Below are positions 1 through 5,708 of a stretch of DNA of 11,301 nucleotides, piece by piece. Numbering within the stretch: the first letter of the stretch is position 1; each line of letters begins with the position of its first letter. Made by a program: the position numbers and the translations under genes. The notes beneath the pieces are model-generated. The model ran no database searches. It had not been told where the DNA came from and saw only the letters and a list, made by a program, of their open reading frames with translations. The DNA is taken from the NCBI GenBank assembly GCA_030603035.1, contig JAUVYQ010000088.1, positions 1 through 11,301 on the forward strand, in the 5' to 3' direction. The DNA comes from Phycisphaerae bacterium. GTDB lineage: Bacteria; Planctomycetota; Phycisphaerae; Sedimentisphaerales; SG8-4.

Positions 1-67
1 CTTTCAATGAATCGGTGAAAGTTTTATGGCCAAAGTCTACGGGAGATTTCAAGTCGATCCCAATCAT
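1..67 (-). CDS. Possible third gene of the tcmP cassette, 5' end only (hypothetical)
   Basis: Reading leftward from an ATG at 65-67, 22 codons stay open to the window edge (begins MIGIDLKSPVDFG). The start lies 41 bases after the tcmP stop on the same strand, preceded by an A-run and a weak GTGAG purine stretch. I recognise no family in so short a piece. An alternative is that this is decayed 3' sequence of tcmP. The tcmP frame, read past its TAA, stays open for another 14 codons to a second stop at 64-66, and tcmP homologues are usually longer than the product here. The sequence to the left of the window is needed to decide. Confidence 0.3.
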   Translation of the reverse strand, partial: MIGIDLKSPVDFGHKTFTDSLK

Positions 68-108
68 TTTTTCTCACAACCTATTATATTTACTTGGTTT
101 ACAACAAT

Positions 109-723
109 TTAGTCACAAGTTAATGGGACAGTAGTGATTTCTTCTGCGTCTTCAATCTCGGGGTCGGATTCAGGAATTGACAGCTTTAGCGCTGCCAGAC
201 CTCTGCGGACAAAACTTGGAGAATTGAAGTTCAAGAGAATCTCAATGCTCATGTTGGAAATGGTTAAGTGTTGGAAAACGCGATCCATGCGTTCCCATTC
301 AAGGCCCTCAACAGTCCACGGGTCAACATAAAGGAAAACACTATGGTTTTTTGCCCGCCTCTCAATCTCATCAATGTAATCACCAAATTCCCCGTGGTTG
401 GCAGTTGCAAATGAAAATGACTCAATCGATTTAGTAAGATCCTTAAAAAGTTCTTCGTCGGACTCTATGCACATTACGGATACATGTACTGAGAGACCCT
501 TCGAAAGTGCTATTTCAACACTTTGGCAAATTATTTGCGGTGATCCAAGTTCTCCGTCACCGAACTTTCCAGGTCCGGCGAAAGCGTCAACAATAAGAAC
601 AGGGGATTTTTGAGTCGCTATTTTATAAAGGTATGGTGGAAGATAAGACTCAAGAATCTTATCTTTTCTCTTAGACCATTGCCTCTTTACCTTGAAGAAT
701 GACTTGTCTGCTTTGTGACCGAT
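109..723 (-). CDS. tcmP: Three-Cys-motif partner protein TcmP, short and with a non-canonical start
   Basis: Partner of the adjacent DUF5131 protein; this pair is widespread but biochemically uncharacterised. From codon 721-723 the frame gives about 204 residues. The N-terminal part (GHKADKSFF..KRQWSKRKDKILESYL) matches how TcmP proteins begin. A VDAFAGPGKFGDG motif follows (about residues 45-57), like SAM-binding motif I of Rossmann methyltransferases, then CIESDEEL (about 85-92), YVDPW (about 132-136) and LLNFNSPSF (about 163-171). Methyltransferase-like chemistry is my inference from these motifs. The first ATG in frame is at 472-474, 83 codons too late. Upstream the frame is open only to a TAG at 784-786 and has no ATG, GTG or TTG. 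A GGAGG at 731-735 sits 7 bases before an ATC at 721-723, the best start candidate. The frame overlaps the DUF5131 gene by about 53 bases. The product ends soon after NFNSPSF, whereas family members usually continue, so the gene may be damaged. Confidence 0.75.
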   Translation of the reverse strand: MGHKADKSFFKVKRQWSKRKDKILESYLPPYLYKIATQKSPVLIVDAFAGPGKFGDGELGSPQIICQSVEIALSKGLSVHVSVMCIESDEELFKDLTKSIESFSFATANHGEFGDYIDEIERRAKNHSVFLYVDPWTVEGLEWERMDRVFQHLTISNMSIEILLNFNSPSFVRRGLAALKLSIPESDPEIEDAEEITTVPLTCD

Positions 724-1459
724 GGTTCTGCCTCCGCATCTTAATTTTTGGTGTAATGGGTGTCTGGTTCCAAATATGGCCCTCTAATGTGCGGCCGGTT
801 TTTTTCTTGTTTGTGCCGCCCCATTGTTTGAAGAAGAAAGGAATGTCCGCGGCAAGGCATTGGTCGCGTATATCAATAGCCCACTCCGCTTTCATTGGTC
901 TTGCGTTTGGGCCGGATTCACCGCCGACAATGACCCAATCGATGCCTTCGAGAGCGATATTGGGAATTGGCCCCAGGAGCGGCTCGAAAGAGATGAATTT
1001 TATCGCAGCAGAGGTTTGTCTCAGGTGATCTATGCGGAAAGTGTAATCAGGGCCCTCGACAGTAACACCCATCCAAACGTTTTTCGGCCAGGGAAGCTTA
1101 GGGCTTAATTGTAACAAACGGCGAGAGCGCTTCGTTAGTATTTGAAATCGATGGTGAGAGGCCTGGCACATAACGTCAAAGATTTTCGAGATGAAATCAA
1201 AAGGAACGTCCCTATGAAACAGGTCACTCATAGAATTTACAAAAATTATGCGGGGTTTTTTCCACCGCAAAGGTATTTTAAGGACGTGGGGATGTGGTGT
1301 AACACGGAAACCGTTGAGATAATTGCGACTGCGGGCGGCTTTTAGACGTAACGCCATACGTTCGGCATAGCAGTTCTTGCAGCCTGTGCTGATTTTTGTG
1401 CAGCCGGTGACCGGGTTCCAGGTGGATTCAGTCCATTCAATTTTGGAATTCTGGGCCAT
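671..1459 (-). CDS. DUF5131 family protein (phage Gp37/Gp68-like, three-Cys motif)
   Basis: 262 residues beginning MAQNSKIEWTESTWNPVTGC. The family-defining cysteines are C20, C27 and C30 (CX6CX2C, in GCTKISTGCKNCYAERM), an arrangement expected to bind metal or an Fe-S cluster. Further conserved blocks are FVNSMSDLFH (about 74-83), the ILTKRS region, FISFEPLLGP, VIVGGESG and FFKQWGG near the C-terminus. The family (PF07505) is found in phages and bacteria, almost always beside tcmP, and has no established reaction. The start is supported by GGAG five bases before the ATG and a TATAAT about 20 bases upstream. Homologues normally end soon after the FFKQWGG...GR block. Here about 24 extra basic, low-conservation residues overlap the tcmP frame, so the C-terminus may be altered by a frameshift. 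Confidence 0.88.
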   Translation of the reverse strand: MAQNSKIEWTESTWNPVTGCTKISTGCKNCYAERMALRLKAARSRNYLNGFRVTPHPHVLKIPLRWKKPRIIFVNSMSDLFHRDVPFDFISKIFDVMCQASHHRFQILTKRSRRLLQLSPKLPWPKNVWMGVTVEGPDYTFRIDHLRQTSAAIKFISFEPLLGPIPNIALEGIDWVIVGGESGPNARPMKAEWAIDIRDQCLAADIPFFFKQWGGTNKKKTGRTLEGHIWNQTPITPKIKMRRQNHRSQSRQVILQGKEAMV

Positions 1460-1479
1460 TTTGTCTCCACGGAAAATCC

Positions 1480-1485
1480 ATTATA
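1480..1485 (-). promoter_or_regulatory. Candidate -10 box for the DUF5131-tcmP transcript
   Basis: On the minus strand this reads TATAAT, a perfect sigma-70-type -10 hexamer, about 20 bases before the DUF5131 ATG. This would give a very short leader that includes the GGAG ribosome site. I see no convincing TTGACA-like -35 at normal spacing, so the promoter call rests on the -10 only. Confidence 0.45.
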
Positions 1486-1560
1486 CATAAAAGCTAATAC
1501 TTGAAGGGTAAAAATCAAGGGATTTATCGGTATAGAATGACAAGGGAAAAGAAATAAATA

Positions 1561-1589
1561 TTGTTTTTTGTGGGTAAATAGTGTAGGAT
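1561..1589 (+). promoter_or_regulatory. Weak candidate promoter for asd
   Basis: TTGTTT at 1561-1566 and TAGGAT at 1584-1589 are 17 bases apart and lie about 100 bases upstream of asd. They match 3 of 6 and 4 of 6 consensus positions. The whole divergent gap (1460-1686) is AT-rich in its first half and contains no gene I can support. Confidence 0.25.
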
Positions 1590-1624
1590 TATCAGCCGAA
1601 TAGTGGTTTTATAGGTTTTAAGAG

Positions 1625-1646
1625 GGCAGTCGTGGTTTCGGCTGCC
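1625..1646 (+). promoter_or_regulatory. Small hairpin in the asd leader
   Basis: GGCAGTC (1625-1631) can pair with GGCTGCC (1640-1646) over an 8-base loop, with one G-T wobble. It lies 40 bases upstream of the asd start. There is no U-tract, and it is far too small to be a lysine riboswitch. Whether it regulates asd is unknown. Confidence 0.3.
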
Positions 1647-1686
1647 TGTTGTTGTGTGTGCGAAAAGCGATTGAGGAGATTTAGCG

Positions 1687-2688
1687 ATGGGTTGCAATCT
1701 GGCAATTGCGGGAGTAACGGGGGCGGTCGGTCAGGAGTTTCTGAAAATCCTGGAAGAGCGGGACTTTCCGTTCGATTCTCTGAAGGTGCTTGCGAGCAGC
1801 CGGTCGGCTGGTAAGAAAATCGAATTCAAAGGCAAAAAATATATTGTCGAAGAATTGACGAAAAAAAGTTTCGGCCGAATTGATATTGCGTTGTTCAGTG
1901 CCGGCGGAGCGCGAAGTAAGGAATTTGTGCCGGCTGCTGTGGAAGCGGGTGCGGTGGTGGTGGATAACTCATCGGCTTTTAGAATGAACCCGGATGTCCC
2001 GCTTGTCATTCCGGAGATAAATCCGCAGAAGATTGCGGAACACAACGGCATTATTGCGAATCCGAACTGCTCGACGATTATCGGCATCGTTCCGGTCTGG
2101 CCTCTGCACAAGGCGAATGCGGTCAAACGAATGGTGGTCAGCACGTACCAGGCGGCGAGCGGTGCGGGGATGAGAGCGATGTTCGAGCTGGAAAGTCAAA
2201 CGCGCGAGATTCTTGATGGGAAAGAGCCGACGTGCGAGGCGTTCCCGTATCAAATTGCGTTTAACTGCTTTAGCCATAACTCGGCACTCGATACTAACGG
2301 GTACAACCTGGAAGAGGTGAAAATGGTCGACGAGACGCGGAAGATTTTCGACTGTGCTGAGATTGCGATTACCTGCACGTGCATTCGGATACCGGTTTTG
2401 CGTGCGCACTGCGAGAGCATCAATCTTGAATTTGCGGACCCGATTACGCCCGAGCAGGTGCGGGACCTTTTGAGCACGGCGCCTGGGGTTTCAGTACTGG
2501 ACGACCGGGCAAACAACCGGTTCCCGATGCCGATTGACGCCAGCGGGAAAGATGATATTTTGGTTGGGCGCATCCGTCAGGATGGGTCGGTAGCTGAGAA
2601 CCGCGGCATCAATATCTGGGTTGCCGGCGACCAGCTGCGAAAAGGCGCAGCGCTAAATGCCGTGCAGATTGCGGAAAAGCTGCTGTAG
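1687..2688 (+). CDS. asd: Aspartate-semialdehyde dehydrogenase
   Basis: Catalyses NADPH-dependent reduction of aspartyl phosphate to aspartate semialdehyde, the branch-point step to lysine/diaminopimelate, threonine and methionine, in the cytoplasm. The 333 residues are normal length. The N-terminal dinucleotide-binding motif is AIAGVTGAVGQEF (residues 6-18), followed by SSRSAG (37-42), VVDNSSAFRM (91-100, with the phosphate-binding Arg99), IANPNCST (123-130, nucleophile Cys128), YQAASGAG (154-161, Gln155) and CIRIPVLRAH (232-241, Arg234 and general-base His241). The C-terminal GRIRQD...NIWVAGDQLRKGAALNAVQIAE is typical. GAGGAG at 1673-1678, 8 bases before the ATG, fixes the start. It is the first gene of a seven-gene plus-strand run. 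Only two bases separate its TAG from the heptamer array that precedes the S23 gene. Confidence 0.97.
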   Translation: MGCNLAIAGVTGAVGQEFLKILEERDFPFDSLKVLASSRSAGKKIEFKGKKYIVEELTKKSFGRIDIALFSAGGARSKEFVPAAVEAGAVVVDNSSAFRMNPDVPLVIPEINPQKIAEHNGIIANPNCSTIIGIVPVWPLHKANAVKRMVVSTYQAASGAGMRAMFELESQTREILDGKEPTCEAFPYQIAFNCFSHNSALDTNGYNLEEVKMVDETRKIFDCAEIAITCTCIRIPVLRAHCESINLEFADPITPEQVRDLLSTAPGVSVLDDRANNRFPMPIDASGKDDILVGRIRQDGSVAENRGINIWVAGDQLRKGAALNAVQIAEKLL

Positions 2689-2690
2689 CA

Positions 2691-2725
2691 CAGGAGTCAG
2701 GAGCCGGAATTCAGAAATCAGAATG
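2691..2725 (+). repeat. Heptamer array at the 5' edge of the S23 gene
   Basis: Five consecutive 7-base units, each beginning CAG or CGG (CAGGAGT, CAGGAGC, then three AT-richer variants such as CAGAAAT), fill the gap from just after the asd stop. The last unit, CAGAATG, supplies the ATG of the S23 gene. The units are reverse-complement relatives of the ATTCTGA units found at the other end of that gene. Confidence 0.75.
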
Positions 2726-3106
2726 AAAAAATCCGCAAAAACCTTTGAAGATTTGATTGTTTGGCAAAAGGCACATCAATTTGTTCTGGCGGTTTACAAA
2801 GCAACCTCATGTTTTCCCAAAAGTGAAGTTTACGGCTTAACATCTCAGTTCAGACGTGCCGCAGTGTCTGTACCTGCCAATATAGTAGAAGGTTTTAAGA
2901 GAACCCACAAAGCCGAGAAGGCCCGCTTTATGAATATAGCACAAGGTTCTTTGGAAGAATGCCGGTACTATCTTATTCTAACGGAGGATATAGGGTATTG
3001 TGAGTCCTCAAGTCTTTTGTCCAAACTTGAGGAAGTTAGCAAGTTACTTGAAGCGTATTCTCGCTCTATAATTGATTCTACTAAGCGATGTTATTCTGAA
3101 TTCTGA
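2723..3106 (+). CDS. S23-type four-helix-bundle protein
   Basis: 127 residues from the ATG at 2723. Family: four helix bundle / 23S rRNA intervening-sequence protein (TIGR02436, PF05635). Conserved blocks are FEDLIVWQKAHQF (8-20), FPKSEVYGLTSQFRRAAVSVPANIVEG (31-57), and GSLEECRYYLILTEDIGY (75-92) leading into a C-terminal helix rich in Leu, Glu and Ser. The family forms pentameric barrels in solved members and is related to the Avd accessory protein of diversity-generating retroelements. Its own cellular role is not established. An upstream in-frame ATG at 2657 lies inside asd and would add 22 residues coded by repeat, so I reject it. The ORF is bounded by inverted heptamer arrays that supply its start and stop codons, which suggests that it inserted as a unit between asd and truA. 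Confidence 0.93.
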   Translation: MKKSAKTFEDLIVWQKAHQFVLAVYKATSCFPKSEVYGLTSQFRRAAVSVPANIVEGFKRTHKAEKARFMNIAQGSLEECRYYLILTEDIGYCESSSLLSKLEEVSKLLEAYSRSIIDSTKRCYSEF

Positions 3107-3113
3107 AGGCTGA
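3093..3113 (+). repeat. Heptamer array at the 3' edge of the S23 gene
   Basis: Three 7-base units: ATTCTGA, ATTCTGA, AGGCTGA, followed by a degenerate CTTCTTT. The second unit contains the TGA stop of the S23 gene. ATTCTGA is the reverse complement of TCAGAAT, the unit at the 5' edge, so the arrays form imperfect inverted repeats around the gene. Confidence 0.75.
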
Positions 3114-3124
3114 CTTCTTTTAAA

Positions 3125-4048
3125 ATGACGGTCCGCAATATAAAACTGACGGTTGTCTATGACGGCAGCGCATATCACGGCTGGCAAATTCAGCCGGGGC
3201 TAAGAACCATTCAGGGCGTGCTTACCGAGGCAATCCAAAACCTCATCGGCGGTGAAGTTAGAGTGTTCGGGGCGAGTAGAACCGATGCGGGGGTGAGCGC
3301 TCTGGGACAGGTTGTGCTTGTTCAAATCGATTCGGTCATACCGGTGGAAAATCTCGCCAGGGCAATTACGGACAGACTTCCGGCTGATATTGCAGTTGCC
3401 GAGGCGGTGGAGGTTCCGCAGGGCTTTGATTTGATAGGGGCGGTCAAAAGCAAATTGTACCGGTATACGATTTTTACGGGGCAGCTGCGGCCGGTCATGC
3501 AAATAAGACACTGTTGGCATCTGCCTGCCCCGTTAGAAATTCCACAAAAGGAGACCAAAGCCCAAAAAGGACGATTTCTAACGGGGCCTGCAAAACTTGA
3601 TGTCGCAGCTATGGCCGAGGCAGGAGCAATGCTGGTCGGCAAAAAAGATTTCAAGTCCTTTGCATCGGCTGCGGACCGACGGGAGAATTCTGTGCGGACA
3701 ATCTTTCGCTGCGATGTCAATTCGTCGTGCGTCCCTTCGGCTATGCTCAGGACAGGCGTGCGTGATGCGTCGTGCGAAAAAAAGACACAAAAATTTGCCA
3801 CAGGTATACACAACACGCAATACGCAGTACACAATACGCAATACGAAAATGATTGGGTATATGTTGATGTGGAAGGGGACGGCTTTCTGTATAATATGGT
3901 CAGGAATATCGTCGGCACTTTGGTCGAGGTCGGTGTCGGCAGAATGCCTCCAGAAAAAATAGCCGAAATTCTCGAAGCAAAAGACCGAACGGCAGCGGGG
4001 CCAATCGCGCCGGCTGCGGGATTGTGTTTGATGTGCGTTAAATATTGA
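3125..4048 (+). CDS. truA: tRNA pseudouridine synthase A (positions 38-40), enlarged by in-frame repeats
   Basis: Isomerises uridines 38-40 in the tRNA anticodon stem-loop. Conserved parts are IKLTVVYDGSAYHGWQ (6-21), GASRTDAGVSALGQV (49-63) with catalytic Asp54, KSKLYRYTIF (108-117), DFKSFASA (175-182), DGFLYNMVRNIVGTLVEVG (252-270) and AKDRTAAGPIAPAAGL (285-300). At 307 residues it exceeds the usual 245-270. The excess is two insertions coded by repeat DNA. Residues about 135-155 are a palindromic element. Residues about 200-242 are a second dispersed element followed by heptamers encoding a duplicated HNTQY. Both lie between conserved blocks, probably in surface loops, and the frame is kept, so the enzyme may still work. 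No clear ribosome site precedes the ATG, perhaps because the S23 unit displaced it. The stop overlaps the next gene. Confidence 0.95.
   Translation: MTVRNIKLTVVYDGSAYHGWQIQPGLRTIQGVLTEAIQNLIGGEVRVFGASRTDAGVSALGQVVLVQIDSVIPVENLARAITDRLPADIAVAEAVEVPQGFDLIGAVKSKLYRYTIFTGQLRPVMQIRHCWHLPAPLEIPQKETKAQKGRFLTGPAKLDVAAMAEAGAMLVGKKDFKSFASAADRRENSVRTIFRCDVNSSCVPSAMLRTGVRDASCEKKTQKFATGIHNTQYAVHNTQYENDWVYVDVEGDGFLYNMVRNIVGTLVEVGVGRMPPEKIAEILEAKDRTAAGPIAPAAGLCLMCVKY
3527..3587. repeat. 61-base palindromic element inside truA
   Basis: GCCCCGTTAGAAAT (3527-3540) is the exact reverse complement of ATTTCTAACGGGGC (3574-3587), a perfect 14-base inverted repeat around a 33-base A/G-rich centre. It codes in frame for roughly truA residues 135-155 (centre ..IPQKETKAQKG..), a stretch absent from normal TruA. 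It resembles in principle the Rickettsia palindromic elements that insert in coding genes. Confidence 0.85.
3723..3776. repeat. Dispersed repeat element inside truA, flanked by 9-base direct repeats
   Basis: The core at 3735-3756 begins CTTCGGCTATGC and ends TCAGGACAGG, a sequence type I remember as a frequent dispersed repeat in environmental genomes of this kind (not searched). It is bordered by CGTCGTGCG at 3723-3731 and again at 3768-3776. The right flank also reads as 7-base units (GTGCGTG, ATGCGTC, GTGCGAA) from 3758. It codes in frame for truA residues about 200-218. Confidence 0.65.
3808..3849 (+). repeat. In-frame heptamer array in truA (ACRCAAY units)
   Basis: Five tandem 7-base units of consensus ACRCAAY (ACACAAC, ACGCAAT, ACGCAGT, ACACAAT, ACGCAAT) plus a sixth degenerate unit. 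Three units make 21 bases, so the array codes for a 7-residue protein repeat (HNTQYAV, HNTQYEN) at truA residues about 228-242. Confidence 0.85.
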
Positions 4049-5238
4049 AAATCGTTCATATAATAACAAGATTGATTTTAGGCGGGGCGCAGGAAAATAC
4101 TCTTATAACCTGCAAACTGCTGGCAGAGCGAGGGCACGATGTTACGCTGGTTACCGGGCCGGCCATAGGCCCTGAAGGCGAACTGTTCAATCAGACAAAG
4201 AACCAAAAATATAATGTAATAGTCATACCCAAAATGATTCGTGCAATCTGCCCCTTATATGACACCATAACTTATTATCAAATCAAAAAACACCTTAAGC
4301 GTCTGCATCCTGACATCGTTCACACCCATTCAGCAAAGGCGGGAGTACTGGGAAGATTTGCTGCACACAGTCTCAGACACAAGACACAAGACGCAAGACA
4401 CAAGAGGCCAGCGATAGTGCATACTATACACGGATGGTCTTTCCATACGTATCAGAGTCAATGGCTGAATAAATTTTATATCGCCGTTGAAAAATCCGCT
4501 GCGAAACGAACGGATTTCTTTATCAGTGTTGCCGATGCGATGACCGCTCGGGCGAGAGCCGGGGGTATCGGTCGGCCTGAACAATTTGTTACCGCTTACT
4601 CGGCTATCGAGGAGGATGATTTTTTAGAGGCAATCCCGCAAGAGCGCAAAAAGGATTTTCGCCGAAGGTATGAAATCGGCGAAGATGCGATTGTGCTTAT
4701 CACCATTGCTCGGCTGTTTATGCTCAAGGGACATAAATACATTATCGAATCGGCTAAGCGGCTTTCGAAGCGATTTGAAAAGTGCGTTTGGCTGTTTGTC
4801 GGAGACGGGAATCTTGCCGAGCATTTCAAAGAACAGGTCCGGCAATTGGGGTTAGCTGAAAAAATCAGATTTACCGGTCTTTTGCCGCCGGGTCAAATCC
4901 CGCTTGCGATACAATCATCGGACATCCTCGTGCACTGCTCGCTTCGAGAAGGCCTTGCACGGGCGCTGCCACAGGCAATGCTGTGCGGCAAGCCGGCGGT
5001 GTCCTTCGATATCGACGGGGCAAGAGAAGTTGTAAATGAAAGCACAGGCCGGCTTGTTGAGCCGGAGAATATCGAACAGTTGACAAAGGCCTGCGCGGAA
5101 TTGATAGAGGATAAAGATTTAAGGGACAAACTCGGTCGAACCGGCCGAGAATCTGTGAAAGAAAAATTTGCACCAAAAACAATGGTCGACACGATTGAAT
5201 CAGTGTACAGAAAACTTACTATAAACAATAAACTATGA
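4045..5238 (+). CDS. GT4-family (GT-B fold) glycosyltransferase
   Basis: 397 residues. Probably transfers a sugar from a nucleotide donor to a lipid or polysaccharide acceptor at the inner membrane; the actual substrate cannot be read from sequence. The N-terminal acceptor domain starts KIVHIITRLILGGAQ (2-16) and contains DIVHTHSAKAGVLGRF (90-105) and IVHTIHGWSFH (124-134). The C-terminal donor domain shows IARLFMLKGH (221-230), WLFVGDGNL (249-257), FTGLLPPGQI and HCSLREGLARALPQAM (297-312). The EX7E donor motif reads Glu302...Gln310, a substitution common in this subgroup. Residues 111-120 (RHKTQDARHK) are coded by a heptamer repeat and look like an insertion. The start is a TTG that overlaps the truA TGA by 4 bases, implying translational coupling. 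Confidence 0.9.
   Translation: MKIVHIITRLILGGAQENTLITCKLLAERGHDVTLVTGPAIGPEGELFNQTKNQKYNVIVIPKMIRAICPLYDTITYYQIKKHLKRLHPDIVHTHSAKAGVLGRFAAHSLRHKTQDARHKRPAIVHTIHGWSFHTYQSQWLNKFYIAVEKSAAKRTDFFISVADAMTARARAGGIGRPEQFVTAYSAIEEDDFLEAIPQERKKDFRRRYEIGEDAIVLITIARLFMLKGHKYIIESAKRLSKRFEKCVWLFVGDGNLAEHFKEQVRQLGLAEKIRFTGLLPPGQIPLAIQSSDILVHCSLREGLARALPQAMLCGKPAVSFDIDGAREVVNESTGRLVEPENIEQLTKACAELIEDKDLRDKLGRTGRESVKEKFAPKTMVDTIESVYRKLTINNKL
4375..4402 (+). repeat. In-frame heptamer array in the glycosyltransferase gene
   Basis: Four tandem units AGACACA, AGACACA, AGACGCA, AGACACA, followed by a partial unit. Rotated, the unit is ACACAAG, the same type as the ACRCAAY array in truA about 530 bases upstream. 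The stretch codes for residues about 111-120, between the GRFAA helix and the IVHTIHG strand, where related enzymes normally have only a short linker. Confidence 0.8.
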
Positions 5239-5252
5239 ACTAAGGACTGAAT

Positions 5253-5669
5253 ATGAAAAGTTACAGGAAAGAGTTGTGGTTTAATACGAGAGGCAGGCGG
5301 GAGTTTATCAATATCACGCCGGAGGTTGAAGAAGCTCTGAGAGAAAGCGGTGTCAAGGAGGGATTTGTGCTTTGTAACGCTATGCACATTACGGCCAGCG
5401 TGTTTATCAATGACGATGAATCCGGGCTGCATCACGACTTTGAAGTCTGGCTGAAAAAATTAGCGCCGGAAAAGCCATACTCGCAGTATCGGCATAACGG
5501 CTTTGAGGACAACGCCGACGCCCATCTGAAGCGCAGCGTTATGGGTAGGGATGTGGTCGTGGCCGTTACCGATGGCACGCTTGATTTCGGGCCGTGGGAG
5601 CAGATATTTTACGGCGAATTCGACGGCAAAAGAAAAAAGAGAGTGCTGATAAAAATCATCGGCGAATAA
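5253..5669 (+). CDS. YjbQ family protein (UPF0047, secondary thiamine-phosphate synthase type)
   Basis: 138 residues, the normal length for this single-domain cytoplasmic family. Recognised from [21 protein letters not shown] (38-58, with conserved His45), [13 protein letters not shown] (60-72), [15 protein letters not shown] (86-100, His91) and [19 protein letters not shown] (113-131), which together form the conserved metal- or phosphate-binding pocket. Some members have weak thiamine-phosphate synthase activity, but the physiological role is unsettled. The ATG lies 14 bases after the glycosyltransferase stop, with a GGA purine motif at 5244-5246, so the two genes are likely co-transcribed. 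A heptamer array begins 3 bases after its stop. Confidence 0.92.
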   Translation: MKSYRKELWFNTRGRREFINITPEVEEALRESGVKEGFVLCNAMHITASVFINDDESGLHHDFEVWLKKLAPEKPYSQYRHNGFEDNADAHLKRSVMGRDVVVAVTDGTLDFGPWEQIFYGEFDGKRKKRVLIKIIGE

Positions 5670-5672
5670 ATT

Positions 5673-5693
5673 CGTCGCTTGTCGCTCGTCGCT
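5673..5693 (+). repeat. Heptamer array after the YjbQ gene (YGTCGCT units)
   Basis: Three tandem 7-base units CGTCGCT, TGTCGCT, CGTCGCT, starting three bases after the stop codon. The base composition differs from the other arrays in the window, but the period is the same. Confidence 0.7.
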
Positions 5694-5708
5694 CGGTAAA
5701 GACTAATT

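Noticed and set aside
1590..1686. Lysine riboswitch or T-box upstream of asd
   Set aside because: The leader is too short, and only one 7-base-pair hairpin is visible.
2657..2722. Earlier ATG for the S23 gene, inside asd
   Set aside because: The extra 22 residues come from the asd 3' end and the heptamer array and are unlike the family. The ATG at 2723 starts just before the conserved FEDLIVWQKAH block.
2723..3106. Avd accessory gene of a diversity-generating retroelement
   Set aside because: It is the same fold family, but there is no reverse transcriptase, template repeat or variable repeat in the window.
3527..3587. Integron attC site
   Set aside because: It has GTTAGAA on the left and TTCTAAC on the right, the reverse of attC core order, with no inner L/R boxes or cassette, and it lies inside truA.
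3322..4069. Long open frames on the minus strand opposite truA (up to 245 codons)
   Set aside because: They are antisense to a clearly recognised truA. Their Cys- and Tyr-rich stretches are only the repeats translated backward.
2691..5693. CRISPR array
   Set aside because: Units are 7 bases with no unique spacers, and no cas genes are present.
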